DNA of 64,000 bases from Gavia stellata (GCF_030936135.1 NC_082595.1:73380135-73444134); one strand, 5' to 3'; counted from the stretch's first letter, positions 1 through 12,299 are shown. The notes: generated from the sequence alone by a model not told the origin. A program made the numbers and translations.

Positions 1-3000
1 TGCCATGAATAGAGTATACCCAGGCTACTCTTTCATCAACAGGCTGAATAAGAAATGCTTCAAAATCTGTGAGGGCAGGTGAAAGCTTGAGTTCAATCAG
101 AAATGTGCCTACTTCTCTGAGAGATCTTCTGCATGCTGCTTCCTTTTGAATATTCCTGCTGTGTGTATATGTGTGTTTTAAGTATTGGTGGAAAGACTTC
201 TAGTTACAAATGCATAATGAATGTGGGTAGTCAGCCTTAGTACAGCCAGTAGCAATTGGATTTTATCCTGTATCAGATCCACTAGATTGAAAGAGTTACA
301 AACCTTCCTGGTTAAAACAAACAAGCAAACAAAAATAAACCCTGTAAAGGCACCAACAGGATTCCTGGCTTTCCTAGCTATGTTTCTATCCTGAAGGTCT
401 ATAAGCAGCTCAGCTGTCTTCCGAACGTACTTTTATCAGACTTTCTAGAATAGGTCAGGATTACTCAGCTGATGCAGGCTTTGCAAAATATGCCTACAAA
501 GACATTGTTCTGCTGGCTTGTGATGACCTGCCAACAGCAGTAAAAACTGCTTCTGGAACACCAACAGTATAATGCATATTTATGCATAGTGACTTGGAGG
601 AAGACACAGTTGCTTTTCCATACGCTAACTGATGTGGTTCAGACACTACATACATTCATTCATTCTTAGCATTTTGGTATAGTCATCTGTAATTTGCAAA
701 TGAGCAGGAAAACAGTGGGGAGGTTCATGCCTCTGGCTGTGGATATTGTTCATAATCATGGTATTGCTTCTGTAAACTTCACACCTATGCTGGAATGTAT
801 GGGCGTATATTTGTGTATGCGCTCAGTAACCATTGAGTAACCGTGTTTTTTCTATTAGGCGTTTTATGTAAGCATTCATACTTCGCTAGCTTTTCCCATC
901 GAGGTACAATAGATAGCCTATTGTACAAGGGATTACTTTGGTCTTTTTCTTAATACAGGCCTTTTATCTTTCATTCCCTTCAAGAGCTTGGCTTCTGTTA
1001 CTAACCAGTAGCAATCCATGGAATTTCCTCGTAGAAAACCTTTTAAAAATATTTCATGTTTTTAACCACAGTTACTGTGATTAATCTTAATCTTAAAGAT
1101 AAGAATAATGATAACATTGGAGTTTGTCTTGCTTGACTTTTTTTAGTCTAAATACAACAGTGAACATTATATCACATCTCAAATATTAACGTGCACAGAA
1201 ACATTTAAAAACAAAATCCTGTGCTTATCTGAATTGTGAATATAATCTCAACTTTTGTATTAGATATCCAGTTGTATGTTTCTCACTTGGCTTTCCTCTG
1301 AACCAAAATTCTGGAAAGTACAAAACACCTAAGTAGAGATGTAATGCCCCTTCGTCTTACGGCTGCCGCATCCTTCAGATCCATCCTTCATCCATTACTA
1401 ATGACTGTAGAATACACACTTGCACTGGAGTAGTGCAAAGTATGTACTTTATAAAAACTGCTCATTGGCTCAGTAATTTTGGCATGCATTGATCTGCTGT
1501 TGCTTTCTGAAATGCCATGCGCAAGAGTCTAAGCTGTCAAAGCTTGGCAATGATCAAGGAACCATTATATTTAAGGTACAAGCCAGATTATCCGTGTGCA
1601 GAGGTATGTACAACATTCAAAAGATACTGCTTTGGTTTGGAGTGAAAGTTGAAATAGCTTTTGTAAGTCAAAAAGCTTTGCCCTAAGATGGCCTTCACAT
1701 TTGATTCTTTTTTATAGATCACCTACCAGACTGCTGTTAATGATTTAGCTTGGCCTGTACACACTCCTCTGAAACTTTATCTACGTTGTACAATGGGCTG
1801 CTTTGAGTTGGCTCAGTATCTATCGCCTCTGTCAGGTCGTGGGATGTGTCTAAAAAATAAATGAGGCTCTTGTTTAAGTTACAATAATTCAACTAAGATT
1901 TTCCCTTTGTCTTAGTTGCAGTATTGAGGAGGATATAGACTTCAGTTTTTACAGGGTTTTTTAAACAACATACCAGGGACACCTTCATACAGTAGGCATG
2001 AATAATTATGTGTTCTTTTTAGGTTTGTTACTTTCCTGGATACCAGTCATCCACCAGTGCATTAAGCATGTTTGCTCTTTCATGTAATTTATGTAATAAC
2101 TTGGTGTTGTTTAATTTGAGTGAACTTTGTGAAGATAATGTCAGCAGTTCAGCACTTAACAAAAGAGAGTGCCTAAAGAAGTACAAGTCTAAACCTGAGA
2201 CTTGCCAGATTTCCTGATGTAGTTTTTCCTAAGAGTGCAGAGCATTCTGTTTAGAGACTTGCATGATCCAGAGCCTGTTGTGATTTGGATGTTTTATGGC
2301 TTTATTTATTTCAGGGAGACTTGCTCTACAGAAAGTAAACCACATATAAGCAAGTTACTTCCCATTCCTTAAAACTATTTTCAATTTGGGAGTGATACAG
2401 AAAAATCTGTGTCAGTAGCAGTCATCTCAACCTAGGCAACACTATAATTACATTGCATTTGCTTCTAGTTCTGGGATTTTTTTTTTTTTTTTTATTTAGA
2501 AGCTTGGCATAAACTTTTGAACTTTCTTCTCATAATACTAAATATTTTCTATAAATTCTTTTTTATCTTTGGATCAACAGTTTTGGGGATAAAATAATTT
2601 GAAATAAACTGTTAATGGTGATTGCTAGGTATTGTCAAATGTGGAGAGCCTCAGGATTCAGAGAACTCCTCCTTTCCAGCTGCTGGAGCCCACAGACTTG
2701 CAGGGGGGAAGGAGTACTGCCGAGGTGGTATGGGACTCCTTACGGGATGCAGGGAGGAGACTCTTGGGATTTTACAAGTATTATAATGATATCTTTTGGG
2801 GAAGAACCAAAGGCAAGGAAATGGCGGGATCGTGGTGGTTGGGGGGAACATGGGAAAATAGAAGGATAAAGGAATAAAATGAGAAATGGGATAAATGGAA
2901 AGAAACCCAAACTTCGGTAACTTACAAAGATTCATGAAGTTTTTGCTGTAAATAATCAAGCTGGCAGGGGAAAAAGGGATTTCTCTGTGTAGAAAGTTGG

Positions 3001-3484
3001 ATATTTTGTCCAGAAACCATTGTATTTTTTTCAGAATGGAAGCCAACAGGAAATTTTAGGAATACTTGGATGTCATAGGGTTCCCCTGTGATTTAAGGCT
3101 GACAAACTCCATATCCTTTATGCCCCTCATTGACAGAATAGGGTGCATCAAAGGAATCAAAGCTTGTGATAAAAGTCTAGATACATAAAGGTATCAGGAG
3201 CAAAAGGGCTCATGAATTAATGTGTCACTTGCCCCTGCTGCTTTGTTCTGAATCCAGGTATTTCGGTTATTGGGTATTCTGGCAACATGTGACATGCTCT
3301 TTATACACCCCCACCCCCCTTGGAAAATGAAGAGTTTAAAAAAAAAAAAAAAACAAACCCCAAACTGATTAGTTCTTTGAAAGCTCTGGGAAAAAGCAAG
3401 CAAAACCAAAAAAACCCCAAAGAACTGATGGCTATCCTTTTGCCTTTGAATGCAGTGTTTTCAGTCTTACGTTTCTATTTTTAG
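1..3484 (+). other. SNX14: SNX14 intron (left-truncated)
   Basis: AT-rich sequence with no exon I can recognise. It holds a T-run at about 2477-2493 and an A-run near 3338-3352. Short open frames at 1489-1686 and 2615-2877 show no family resemblance and lack matching splice phases. An exon of a less conserved SNX14 region could be hidden here, since I could identify only the last six. Confidence 0.6.
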
Positions 3485-3608
3485 CTTTTCAATGATTTAT
3501 TCAAGAATAACGCAAACCGGTCTGAGAATACAGAAAGACGACAAAATCAGAACTACTTCATGGAAATGATGACTGTAGAAGGAGTCTATGACTACTTAAT
3601 GTATGTTG
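3485..3608 (+). CDS. SNX14: SNX14 coding exon, sixth from the end
   Basis: It is preceded by a TTTTTAG acceptor and followed by a GTAAGA donor. It starts in phase 0 ([17 protein letters not shown]...) and ends with one base of a split glycine codon. It begins the part of the Nexin_C region visible here. It is the first exon I can recognise in the window. Confidence 0.93.
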
Positions 3609-6600
3609 GTAAGAAGTGATTTCTCTTAATTATTCTTACACTTCATACCAAATATGAAGTTCTGGTTCTTTGGTAAGAAATAAAATTCTGTTGCAGTAAT
3701 CGTATATAATTCAGCACTTGCAAGCTTAACAATATACAACTTAGGAACACAGCCATTCTTTAAAAGACTTTATTGCTGTGCTAAAATATTGTAATTTATC
3801 ATTTATTATTGCTCAACTGTTTTCTTATATCTCCTTCTTTCTGCATCACAGAATATGAGCTTAGGGGAGTAGGTCCCTTCCCTTTTCTCATATGTGCCTA
3901 GGCTGCTTGTACACTCTGGGAACTAATTAATAAAAATAGTTAAAGGAAGTATTTGGTAAGCAGTCTGGAGAATAGTGATTTTTTTTTTTTAGCATTGCAC
4001 TAAGAAAACTAAGAAAATAATATTTGCTTGTTTGCAATCTTTTCTTTCCTTTTTTTTTTTCTTTTGAATAAGTGACTCCTTTATCATTGTTATTAGGAGA
4101 ACATTATAAATGTGTGTTACTGTAACTTTGCAGGTAGGGTAGTTTTCCGCATTCCTGACTGGCTGCATCATCTCCTGATGGGAGGAAGAATTCTCTTCAA
4201 AAATACATTGGAACTGTACACTGACTATTACTTGCATTATAAGTTAGAACAGCTATTTCAGGAGCACCGGTTGGTTTCTCTGATAACACTGCTAAGAGGT
4301 TAGTAGAAGTTGCATCTTTGATGTGAAAATACTGCTTTAGTTTGATATTTGAAATCCCTTCTTTTAAGTTTCCAGGTACTAAACTTTGCAATGCTTGACT
4401 AAAGCTAACGGAGTTTTAAAAATCAAGTTGGCCTATAAAAAAGTTTCCAAAAGCTCATTGCGGAAAGATGCTGAGTCAGCAGTGTTGTCTGTCAGTGGGG
4501 ATTACAGAAAAAAGTGTTACGAATAGTAATTTGCTAAGGTGTGCAAAGAACAAGAAAAATAGAATAAAGGCAGTTTAGTACATCAGAGCGCAAATATTTC
4601 ATGTATTCTTTAAATTATTTTTCACTTGTGCACTACATCACAGTCCTTTATTGTTATTTTTTTTTGTTCCCTTTGTTGTGGTGGGCTTTTGAGAGGGCTT
4701 GAGTGTTCTTGACCTTCAAATAAGGGAAGGGGAGAGAGGTTAAAAAAAATTTTAAAAATTACCTCATAACTGTAGGGAAGTGTTATCTGACTATAGTCTG
4801 ATCTAAACAACACATCTGGCCAAAGCTCTGGAATCAAGACAGCTTTGTCCTTATCAAGCCAAAAAGAGAGCTTGTGAAAGACAAAAAAGGAAAGGAGTAA
4901 GTCTTTCAGAACCTAAAACCAAAACTGAGTGCCTAATATTTCTGATGAACAGCAATTCTTGTTTTCTCATTCATAGGTAAATACGAATTTTTTGACAGTT
5001 CCAGACAGTGTTTTAGCACAAGGTTTAAATATGGCTTATAGTTTTGAAAGTATAAGGGAAATGGTAAGTAAGGAGATCATAACAAACCTGAAGTAAAATT
5101 GATCCAAACCTAGAAGATAATGCTTTAAAAAATTTGAAAATAATGGAAACGAATTGGCAAAAGATTGTTGTCCTCCACACAGGTGGGCTATTCTGGATTC
5201 GATCAGGCTAATGTAAGCAAAAGACTATTATCTGGCAAGGCTAGAATTCCCTTATAGTCAAGATCATATGGAAAAGAAGCTCAACTTCGAAGCCATAATC
5301 CAAAACACGTTTTATATGTCAGTGATGCCTTGCTGCCTCAAGACTTTTTTTTTGATGTGTCTTTGCTGCAGATGCCGTGTTCTGTGAGAATACAGAACCT
5401 CGCTCTCTCCAGGATAAACAGAAGCGAGCAAAGCAGACTTTTGAAGAAATGATGAGATACCTTCCAGGTTCTGTATTTCATGACTCTCTATATGAGTATG
5501 GTTAATTGTTCAAGCAGATACATAACCCAAGTACAGTCACATTAGCTTTCCAAATCAAGTAATACTTGCTGCTGAGATTTGAGTTGACTAGAATACCAGG
5601 TGTAAAAACACAGGAGCTCAGTTTCATCACTTAAGTGGTGCTGACTAAGGTTGTAGCATAGTGATTAATAAAGAAATGATGGAAATAAAGGTTTTACAAA
5701 TGTACTTAATACCATAATTTCTTCATCTTTATAATGTTCCTATGGTTTGTATTTTATCCAGATGAAAATTGGGTTAAAAAAGGCACACCATGAAGCCAAA
5801 AGACAAATTTGAGCTCTCCTTACACTGTATAAACTAGGGAAGAGGGGCCCATTTGCTAGGTTATTCAGAAAGTAATTAAAAAATTTCAGCTTGTGGTTTA
5901 TTAAACAATGCATTAGGAAAATACATCGATATTATAAAAAAGTGTAATAATTGGTTAGGTGTGCAGCCCTGAAGGAAGGGGAGGATAAAAGGAGGAACCA
6001 AAGGAAGTGTTTTTCCATTTACCGCTTTAGACAGATGAAATTTGAACTCTTTCTTTAATTTAAACTTTTTTTTTTTAAATTACTGGAGTTCTATAACTAT
6101 CATATAGCTGTTTTTCAGTGCTTCCTAATGACTTGTGTGTTTGTTGTTGGTATCTGGTCTAGATTTAATAGGCAAGTGCATTGGAGAAGAAGCTAAATAC
6201 GAAGGCATCAGACTTCTGTTTGATGGAATGCAGCAACCAGTGCTCAACAAACAGGTAACTTGCAACACGTGAGAAACTTGCCTTTTGGCGCAAGATTACC
6301 TGAAGCAAATGTATGGCTGTAGCAGAGGAGTGAGCTCTAATTCAGAGTTAAAAATAAAAAGCAGTAGTGTTGCCTTGGAATGTTCTTAATTTTTTTTATT
6401 TTCCTTTAGTTAACTTATGTTCTGCTGGACATTGGGATTCAAGAACTCTTTCCAGAGCTGAGTAAGGTATGTGCTAACTCCATTCAAGAGCTGCAGAAGT
6501 CTTCAAGCAGATGTTTGTTGCATGAGCCTTGTGTCCGAGAACTGCGGAGTGCCAGCAGTGATTTGTTTTGCATGATAAACAGAAACAAATGATAGGTGTC

Positions 6601-9453
6601 AGAACAAGCTGGGGCACCTTCCATTGTTTTCACTGAAATGAGGCCAGCTTAGCAAGTCTAACCTACTCTGTGCATCAGCTCTGTAGCTGGCCTTCTCACA
6701 TCAGTGTTCAAACAGTTAAAAGCAAACAAAAGCCCTGATGTAGCCCTGCTTTTTTACTCTGCTGAACTGTTTTAGTATCTCAGCAGCCAATAATATATAT
6801 GTATATATAGGAACATTGCTTTTTCTTCAGTTGATGCTGAAAAAAACTAAAGGCTTTGTGTGTTAAGCATTTAAATAGTCTTTAAAGCACTGGCCAGGCC
6901 CAGAGGGTGGTGATCAGTGGAATGAAGTCTAGTTGGAGGCCAGTAACTAGGGAGGTATCCCAGGGATCAGTTCTGGGTCCTGTCCTGTTTAACACCTTCA
7001 TTAATGATCTGGATGATGTGGCAGAGTGCAAGGCTGCTGCTGCCACAAAACTGGAAGAAGTGGCTGATACATCAGAGGGTTGTGCTGTCATCCAGAGGGA
7101 TCTCGACAAGCTGGAGAAATGGGCTGACAGGAACCTCGTGAAATTCAACAAAGGGAACTGCAAAGTCCTGCACCTGGGGAGGAGCAACCCCAGGCATATA
7201 GGAGGAACAACCCCCAGGTATATAGGGGGCTGCCCACCTTGAAAACAGCTTGGCAGAAAAGGACCTGGGGGTCCTTGTGGGCACCAAGTTGACCATGAGC
7301 CACCAATGTGCCCTTGCTGCAAAGAAGGCGAATGGTGTCCTGGGCTGCATTAGGAGGAGTGTAGCCAGCAGGTCGAGGGAGGTGATGCTACGCCTCTACT
7401 CAGCATGGGTGAGGCCACACCTGGAGTGCTGTGTCCAGGTCTGTGCTCCTCAGTACAAGAGAGACATGGGCATACTGGAGAGAGTCCAGTGAATGGCCAT
7501 GAAGATGATGAAGGAACTGGAGCATATCTCCTATGGGAAGAGGCTGAGAGCACTGGGGTGTTCAGCCTAGAAAAGAGACAGTTCAGAGGATTTTATTAAT
7601 GTGTATGAACATCTGAAGGGAGGGTGCAAAGAGGACAGAGCCAGGCTCTTTTCAGTGATGCCCAGTGACAGGACCAGAGGCAATGGGCACAAATTGAAAC
7701 ACAGAAGGTTCCCTCTGAACATCAGGAAATGCTTTTTCACTGTGAGGGTGACCGAGCACTGGCACAAGTTGCCCAGGGAGGTTGTGGAGTCTCCATCCTT
7801 GGACATACTGAGAGGCCATCTGGGTATGGTCCTGGGCAACCAGCTGTAGGTGGCCCTGCTTGATCAAGGGGGTTGGACCAGATGACCTCCAGAGGCACCT
7901 TCCAACCCCAATCATGTTGTGATTCCATAACAGTGTGTATATTTAACGGGGTAAAGTATTTTTTTCTTTGAAAAGGAATCAAGAAAATATTACTAAATTT
8001 AAATCAAGGTTATGGTTTGTACAACTTCTTAATCCATTCTTTTGTTTTGTGTAACTGAGACTGCCTGACTACTCTGCAGTGTTTCAGAAAACCACCTGCT
8101 GAGGAGGGACCTCTAATGCTACCTTTGGTCCTAGTGAAACAGCAGAGTTGAGGCCTGAGCTCCCCCTGTGGCTCAAGCTGATGGGAGCAGAGTGAGGGAA
8201 TTCACTGGCCTAGATTACAGTAGAGGAAAGGAAGAGAAAATACTCCAACCAGGAACTTCAGCCATTTTCCTATTTTGGATGTACCAAGAGAAATACAGGG
8301 CAAAGTACTGCTTCTGTGATGTCTGACAGTGGGACCTGGCCGTGGCTGTGCCTGGATTGTGATGGACTGAGTGAGGCAGCTGAGGAGGGATTGCTATGAG
8401 GAGGGAAATGCAAGGTGGAGAGGTTGTGGGTGAAGGGCAGTGGTTTTCATCTGGAGCCCTAAATGAATAAAAAAAACATTTCCCTCAAATCACTGCAAAC
8501 TGACTGTGAAACCATTTGGAAAAAGAATTGTTTCCTCCAAACAATGGGCAAGTATAATTAAAGTAATGACTGGTTCATACTTAGTTACCAGTTACTTGGG
8601 GGGGGGTGGCGAGGCGGAAAATCACTCCAGTGACTCTTCTCTCTGTTCAACAGAGACTGGTCCTTTTTGAGTTGCTTGATACCAAAATGTGTTTCTAGTT
8701 ACAGTGAAGAAGAGAAAAATATTTCAGGTTGGCATCATTAAAAGGGAAAACTGCATCCTGGAAATTGTGCTTTGAGTACCGCCCCTTCAGCAGGGGAAAC
8801 AGCGATGGGAGAAATGGAAAAATTTTCGTTAGTGGGCATGTCAGTCTGCTTCCCCCTCTTGAGGTCTAATATCTGGAAGTTAAATCCTGCTACACGTACC
8901 AATGCAGATATATACTGGATCACTTCAGATATGCTGTGTTTAATGGCAGCATGCATAAGTGAACAAGTTCTTAAGGATAAGAGCTGAAAAACACCTAATA
9001 AATGAGTTTTGCTTTTGATACGATATACAGCCAGTCCCTTGGAAGTCTGTCAGACAGGATACAAGGAGAAGTGACAGCTGAGAGAGGAGAAGCATTTCAA
9101 GCAGAGGAAGGAAAGAAACCCAGCTGAAAAAATACCATGCCAGTGCTGTTTCCAGAGCAGAAAATCACTGTGTTAAGAAAATTGTACTTAGCAGTTAGGA
9201 ACGGGGGAGGTGAGAACTTCCAGAGAAAGAAGAGAATACCTATTTCAAGAAATAGTATTAAAAACCTGAAAACAGTAGCCTTCCTTTCTCTTAACTCTGT
9301 TTTCAAGTGGATGTTTTCAAATACCATTAATGATTGCAGCTCAGTTCAATCATTTATATGTAAATACGCATTTTCATATTTAAATAATTTCTTTTCTCCA
9401 TTACTGTTTGACAGGGTCCGAAGGAAGCTAGCTCTGTGTCATGTTGGATGTGA
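3485..9453 (+). CDS. SNX14: SNX14, sorting nexin 14 (3' part of gene, six terminal coding exons)
   Basis: This is the C-terminal 190 codons of SNX14, joined as 3485-3608, 4134-4298, 5372-5467, 6163-6254, 6410-6466 and 9415-9453. All junctions are GT-AG and the phases agree. The encoded stretch is the C-terminal sorting-nexin (Nexin_C) region. It includes segments such as [29 protein letters not shown] and [17 protein letters not shown], which I recognise as nearly identical to mammalian SNX14. The family protein (about 950 residues in mammals) is an ER/endolysosomal protein with N-terminal membrane segments, PXA, RGS and PX domains. It acts in lipid-droplet and autophagy/lysosome biology and its loss causes a human cerebellar ataxia; that is family knowledge. 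The earlier exons lie left of the window. It converges on NT5E, with 2.7 kb between the two stop codons. Confidence 0.95.
4134..4298 (+). CDS. SNX14: SNX14 coding exon, fifth from the end
   Basis: The acceptor is TTTGCAG and the donor GTTAGT. The exon completes a glycine codon, reads [20 protein letters not shown] to ...[11 protein letters not shown], and leaves one base of a split aspartate codon. It is amphipathic-helix rich, as expected for the C-terminal nexin domain. Confidence 0.95.
5372..5467 (+). CDS. SNX14: SNX14 coding exon, fourth from the end
   Basis: The acceptor is GCTGCAG and the donor GTTCTG, which is weak beyond the GT. The reading frame ([18 protein letters not shown]...) matches the SNX14 C-terminal domain. 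Entry and exit are both phase 1. Confidence 0.93.
6163..6254 (+). CDS. SNX14: SNX14 coding exon, third from the end
   Basis: The acceptor is GTCTAG and the donor GTAACT. It reads [20 protein letters not shown] and continues to ...QQPVLNKQ. It enters in phase 1 and ends in phase 0. Confidence 0.94.
6410..6466 (+). CDS. SNX14: SNX14 penultimate coding exon (57 bases)
   Basis: A 19-codon exon ([19 protein letters not shown]), phase 0 at both ends. The acceptor is CCTTTAG and the donor GTATGT. The intron before it is only 155 bases, whereas the one after it is 2.9 kb and carries a CR1 insertion. Confidence 0.94.
6888..7930 (+). mobile_element. CR1 LINE, 5'-truncated, defective, in the last SNX14 intron
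   Basis: The 3' third of a chicken-repeat-1 retrotransposon, sense to SNX14. Pieces of the reverse-transcriptase C-terminus are readable in three changing frames: [19 protein letters not shown] (from about 6955), [20 protein letters not shown] (near 7110), [20 protein letters not shown] (near 7250) and [19 protein letters not shown] (near 7750). It ends with the typical CR1 3' tail (TTGGACCAGATGACCTCCAG, then CCTTCCAACC and a degenerate ATTCTATG-like repeat at about 7908-7930). At least two frameshifts, plus loss of the FADD catalytic stretch near 7035-7050, show it is dead. Confidence 0.92.
7931..9414 (+). other. SNX14: Rest of the last SNX14 intron
   Basis: Unassigned intronic sequence. 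It has a G-run near 8597-8606 and scattered short frames without recognisable homology, for example 8772-8987 and 9137-9411. The latter simply runs through the terminal-exon acceptor. Confidence 0.6.
9415..9453 (+). CDS. SNX14: SNX14 terminal coding exon (12 codons plus stop)
   Basis: The acceptor is TTTGACAG. The exon reads [12 protein letters not shown] and stops at TGA 9451-9453. The mammalian protein ends in a very similar short tail of the pattern xQKExxSVxSWM. This identifies the exon despite its small size, and the phase-0 junction with the previous exon agrees. Confidence 0.9.
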   Translation, partial: GPKEASSVSCWM

Positions 9454-9615
9454 AGGCAGGGACCTTGCCGGACACCCAGTAGAAACACCCACTGTGCACT
9501 ATTGTAATGGACATGTGACATTTTAACCTTGCATTGTATATTTTATTGTAAATAACGTAAAATTTAAGTTCTAAAAAATCTCTTTATGCAATAAAGACAT
9601 CAAAATTTAATACCA
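9454..9615 (+). terminator. SNX14: SNX14 3' UTR and polyadenylation signal
   Basis: An AT-rich 3' UTR follows the stop. The only canonical AATAAA close by on this strand is at 9590-9595, about 140 bases after the stop, so cleavage is expected near 9605-9625. Longer alternative 3' UTRs cannot be excluded from sequence alone. Confidence 0.7.
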
Positions 9616-12141
9616 GTTACAAGTAAATAATACATTTGTACTTCTTATTTAAAATTTGTTTTATTTTTTACCAGTAAAAGTCACTTTCCCAAAAATCTCT
9701 CCATGTGAAATTACAGGATGACATAAAATAAGACAGCTGGGAGACAAGCCAATGTATGCTTAGCTAAAAGAGCAATTACTATTGCCTTCCTTAAAGGATA
9801 CGTAGAAAAATTGTCTGGAGGAAGTTGTAGAATGCCCCCATGAAGTTACTTTTAACTGTCTTAACAAATCTTACTAATTTTTTTTTAAAACATAATTACA
9901 TGGTTGAATCTATTGTGTACAAATAATCTCAGAACTATCTTTGGCCTTTATGCTTTCCGTGAGCATAGAAAATCATGTGTGTAATTCAGTTTATTTATTA
10001 TCCGATCTTCAAATCTAAAGCACTCTTAAATAATAATGGGTGTGAAAAGCGGTTTTGACTTTTACCTTAGCCTTCCTTTTCTGTGATTTCTTACCTGGGT
10101 TTGTCGGGTGTTTTCTGGCATCCTCTTTAGAGGCTTAGAAAAGAGGATGTGAGTCTGTTCATAACATTTTCTAAAAATTTATTAGTATAAAAATGTGTGG
10201 AAGATTTCCTGTAAATCTTAATTTATTGGCCCAGCCTTTATAAAAGAGACTTTGAAAAGGACTTTCGTGCCTGGATTTTTAACAACTTTTACTCACAGAA
10301 CAATACAGAGTTATTTTAATATGCATTCCTCAGTTTTTCTTTTCAGACAACACCCATTTTCTCCCTTTACAAACAAATCTAATGCAGTATTTGTGTTCTT
10401 TGTCAATATAATTTGTATTATCTGTCTGTATTACTTTTGCATAGTTTTTCTTTCTGTTTTGACAAAAGAAGTGTTACTTCTTTCTGGGTATGCCAAAGGA
10501 GTTGTTACAACTCTTTAAAAATTGGCGTGCAGGTACAGCTCGGTCCATAAGTGCACTCTCTGTTACTGGCTTTATGCTGATTTGGGGAAGACCATTCTGT
10601 AAATTAATAACTTCAGGGGCTGGTATTGACAAATCATCAATGCCATGTTATAACTAGTAGTGTGTCAAGGTCAGTTTTTGTTTGTCTCCCTGTTCTAACA
10701 CAGCTTACCTAATGCAGCTGTGTAGTCCAGATCTTTTTATGCGCAATCCTTGAATTTCTGTGGAATCTAAAGAGGTCTTGAAATTTAAGCATACTGAATG
10801 TTTATCTTAATGCACCTTTTCCTTGAAATCTGTAAGGTGCAGTGAATTTCAGAGGCAAGTAGTCTGAAAAAGTGTAGTGCACTTTCCAGAAAAACAAAGC
10901 AGGTTTATTTAAAACACTAAGAATCAGTTTAATACAGCGATAAACAACATAGAAACACGTTGATGTCAAAATTCCAAACGTGAACTATCGTAGAAAAATA
11001 ATCATCGTTTGTACTCATTTACAAGCAATCAGTTCTTGATAAAGTGTCAGAAATTCAGACTTAGCATTTAATCTGATTTCTGATTTTATACTCAGCCTAT
11101 ATCTTCCCTCTGTGTATTTTTTTAAACTCTGCCTTCCCTTAGAGGAGACAGGCTTTTGAGTTACGGTCACAGTTTATGATAAGGCCAGGTTATGCTGTAA
11201 AAAGCCCCATAACTGGACAGCTTCCAAAGGAGGCTGCAGTGCTGCAGGAGTCAGTGCGTGTATCCAACATTCTCTCTGAATGTTGCTGATACAGAGCGGT
11301 GGTCAGGAGTCCTGTGCTTTGGTCTTTGGAAAATGGTGTAAAATTGAGCATATTTATATGAAACATAAACATAGATTGTGTTCTCACTCTAGATACAGTC
11401 CCCAAACTGGTTGTATTAAATAGTGAAGTGTATATATACTCAATTTGTTAAAATTGATCAAAATCAAATCAAGCTTTCATTGGTATCCTTTATTAATGGA
11501 AAACGTAAGTGAGATGCTGCATCTTCAAAAGTAAAATGGAAAACCTTTTTTTAATTGCATGTAAATGGACCTCCTGTTTTTAATGACACTGCGTTTAATC
11601 CAGCTCTTTCAGGCATTGGTGTAGGTATGATAAATATGACTGGAAGCAAAGTAGAATTACAAGATTGAAAGCTTTAACCCTGAGTGGAGATCAAAGAAAG
11701 GTACGTACACCTATAATAGATTCATTTCTAGAAGCTTGTTTACATTACTGATTCTTAATCAGCTCACTGTCTAAAGCAGCTAAAAGAATTCGGCAAGTTA
11801 AAAAAACCCCATTTCGGTCAGTGGTTGTTTTATGATGGAGCATTAGTATTCACTGATACTTTGCTTCTTGAAACATCAAATTGAATTGTGGGTTATGGAA
11901 GTCTGTTTGTACCTGCTGAGTAACTAAGAGAAGTCATAAATTCTGCCCACTCATTCTGCACCCTGTGTTTCAATGACTTTACCAGATTAAAGGCAATTGC
12001 TTGAGCTGCTTACTGTTGACATGCAGAAACCTAAACGCTTACTCATTTTAAGGTGTAAGAAGAGAGAACAGTTCTCTTTTCCTTTTGTCAGCACCATCTC
12101 TCCTCCTGCTTTCCTCTAAATAAAAACATAGTGAGCAAAAA
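9616..12141 (-). other. Probable NT5E 3' UTR and SNX14-NT5E tail-to-tail spacer
   Basis: No coding exon is recognised between the two stop codons. On the - strand, AATAAA signals (TTTATT as printed) lie at 11489-11494, 10904-10909, 10222-10227, 10178-10183, 9990-9995, 9994-9999 and 9660-9665. NT5E 3' UTRs of about 0.65, 1.2, 1.9 or 2.5 kb are therefore all possible. The human NT5E 3' UTR is fairly long, which favours one of the distal sites, but I cannot choose between them from sequence. The ORF at 10252-10518 shows no homology I recognise. Confidence 0.5.
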
Positions 12142-12299
12142 TCAAGTATGCAAGAATGTTACAGTGAAGAGTACAGAAATCAGGGTAAGACTTCCTTCAA
12201 TAAGACTTCCAGAAGAAAACTTTATTCGACCTTCAACTGCTGGGTAAACTCTCTTCATTCTTTGGAGGTAACGGGAAACAACCTCAATATCGGGTTCAC
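12142..12299 (-). CDS. NT5E: NT5E exon 9 (coding part): GPI-attachment tail
   Basis: Residues 519-570 and stop (TGA, printed TCA at 12142-12144). The acceptor is a T-run followed by CAG. It reads ...RVYPAVEGRIKFSSGS, then a hydrophobic end LTLISVLFTVTFLHT, the expected removable GPI signal. The region around Ser548-Ser550 corresponds to the human attachment serine. Confidence 0.95.

Larger units (their letters stand above)
3609..6162 (+). other. SNX14: SNX14 introns between 3609 and 6162
   Basis: Three introns (3609-4133, 4299-5371, 5468-6162) separate the recognised exons. Poly-T and poly-A runs occur near 3980 and 4050. No repeat family or RNA gene was recognised in them. Confidence 0.7.

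Noticed and set aside
1489..2877. Short ORFs as missing SNX14 exons
   Set aside because: No resemblance to SNX14, no acceptor/donor pair giving phase 0 into 3485, and out-of-frame overlaps between them.
6882..7982. Cluster of ORFs read as a possible gene
   Set aside because: They are fragments of a dead CR1 reverse transcriptase and its antisense shadows.
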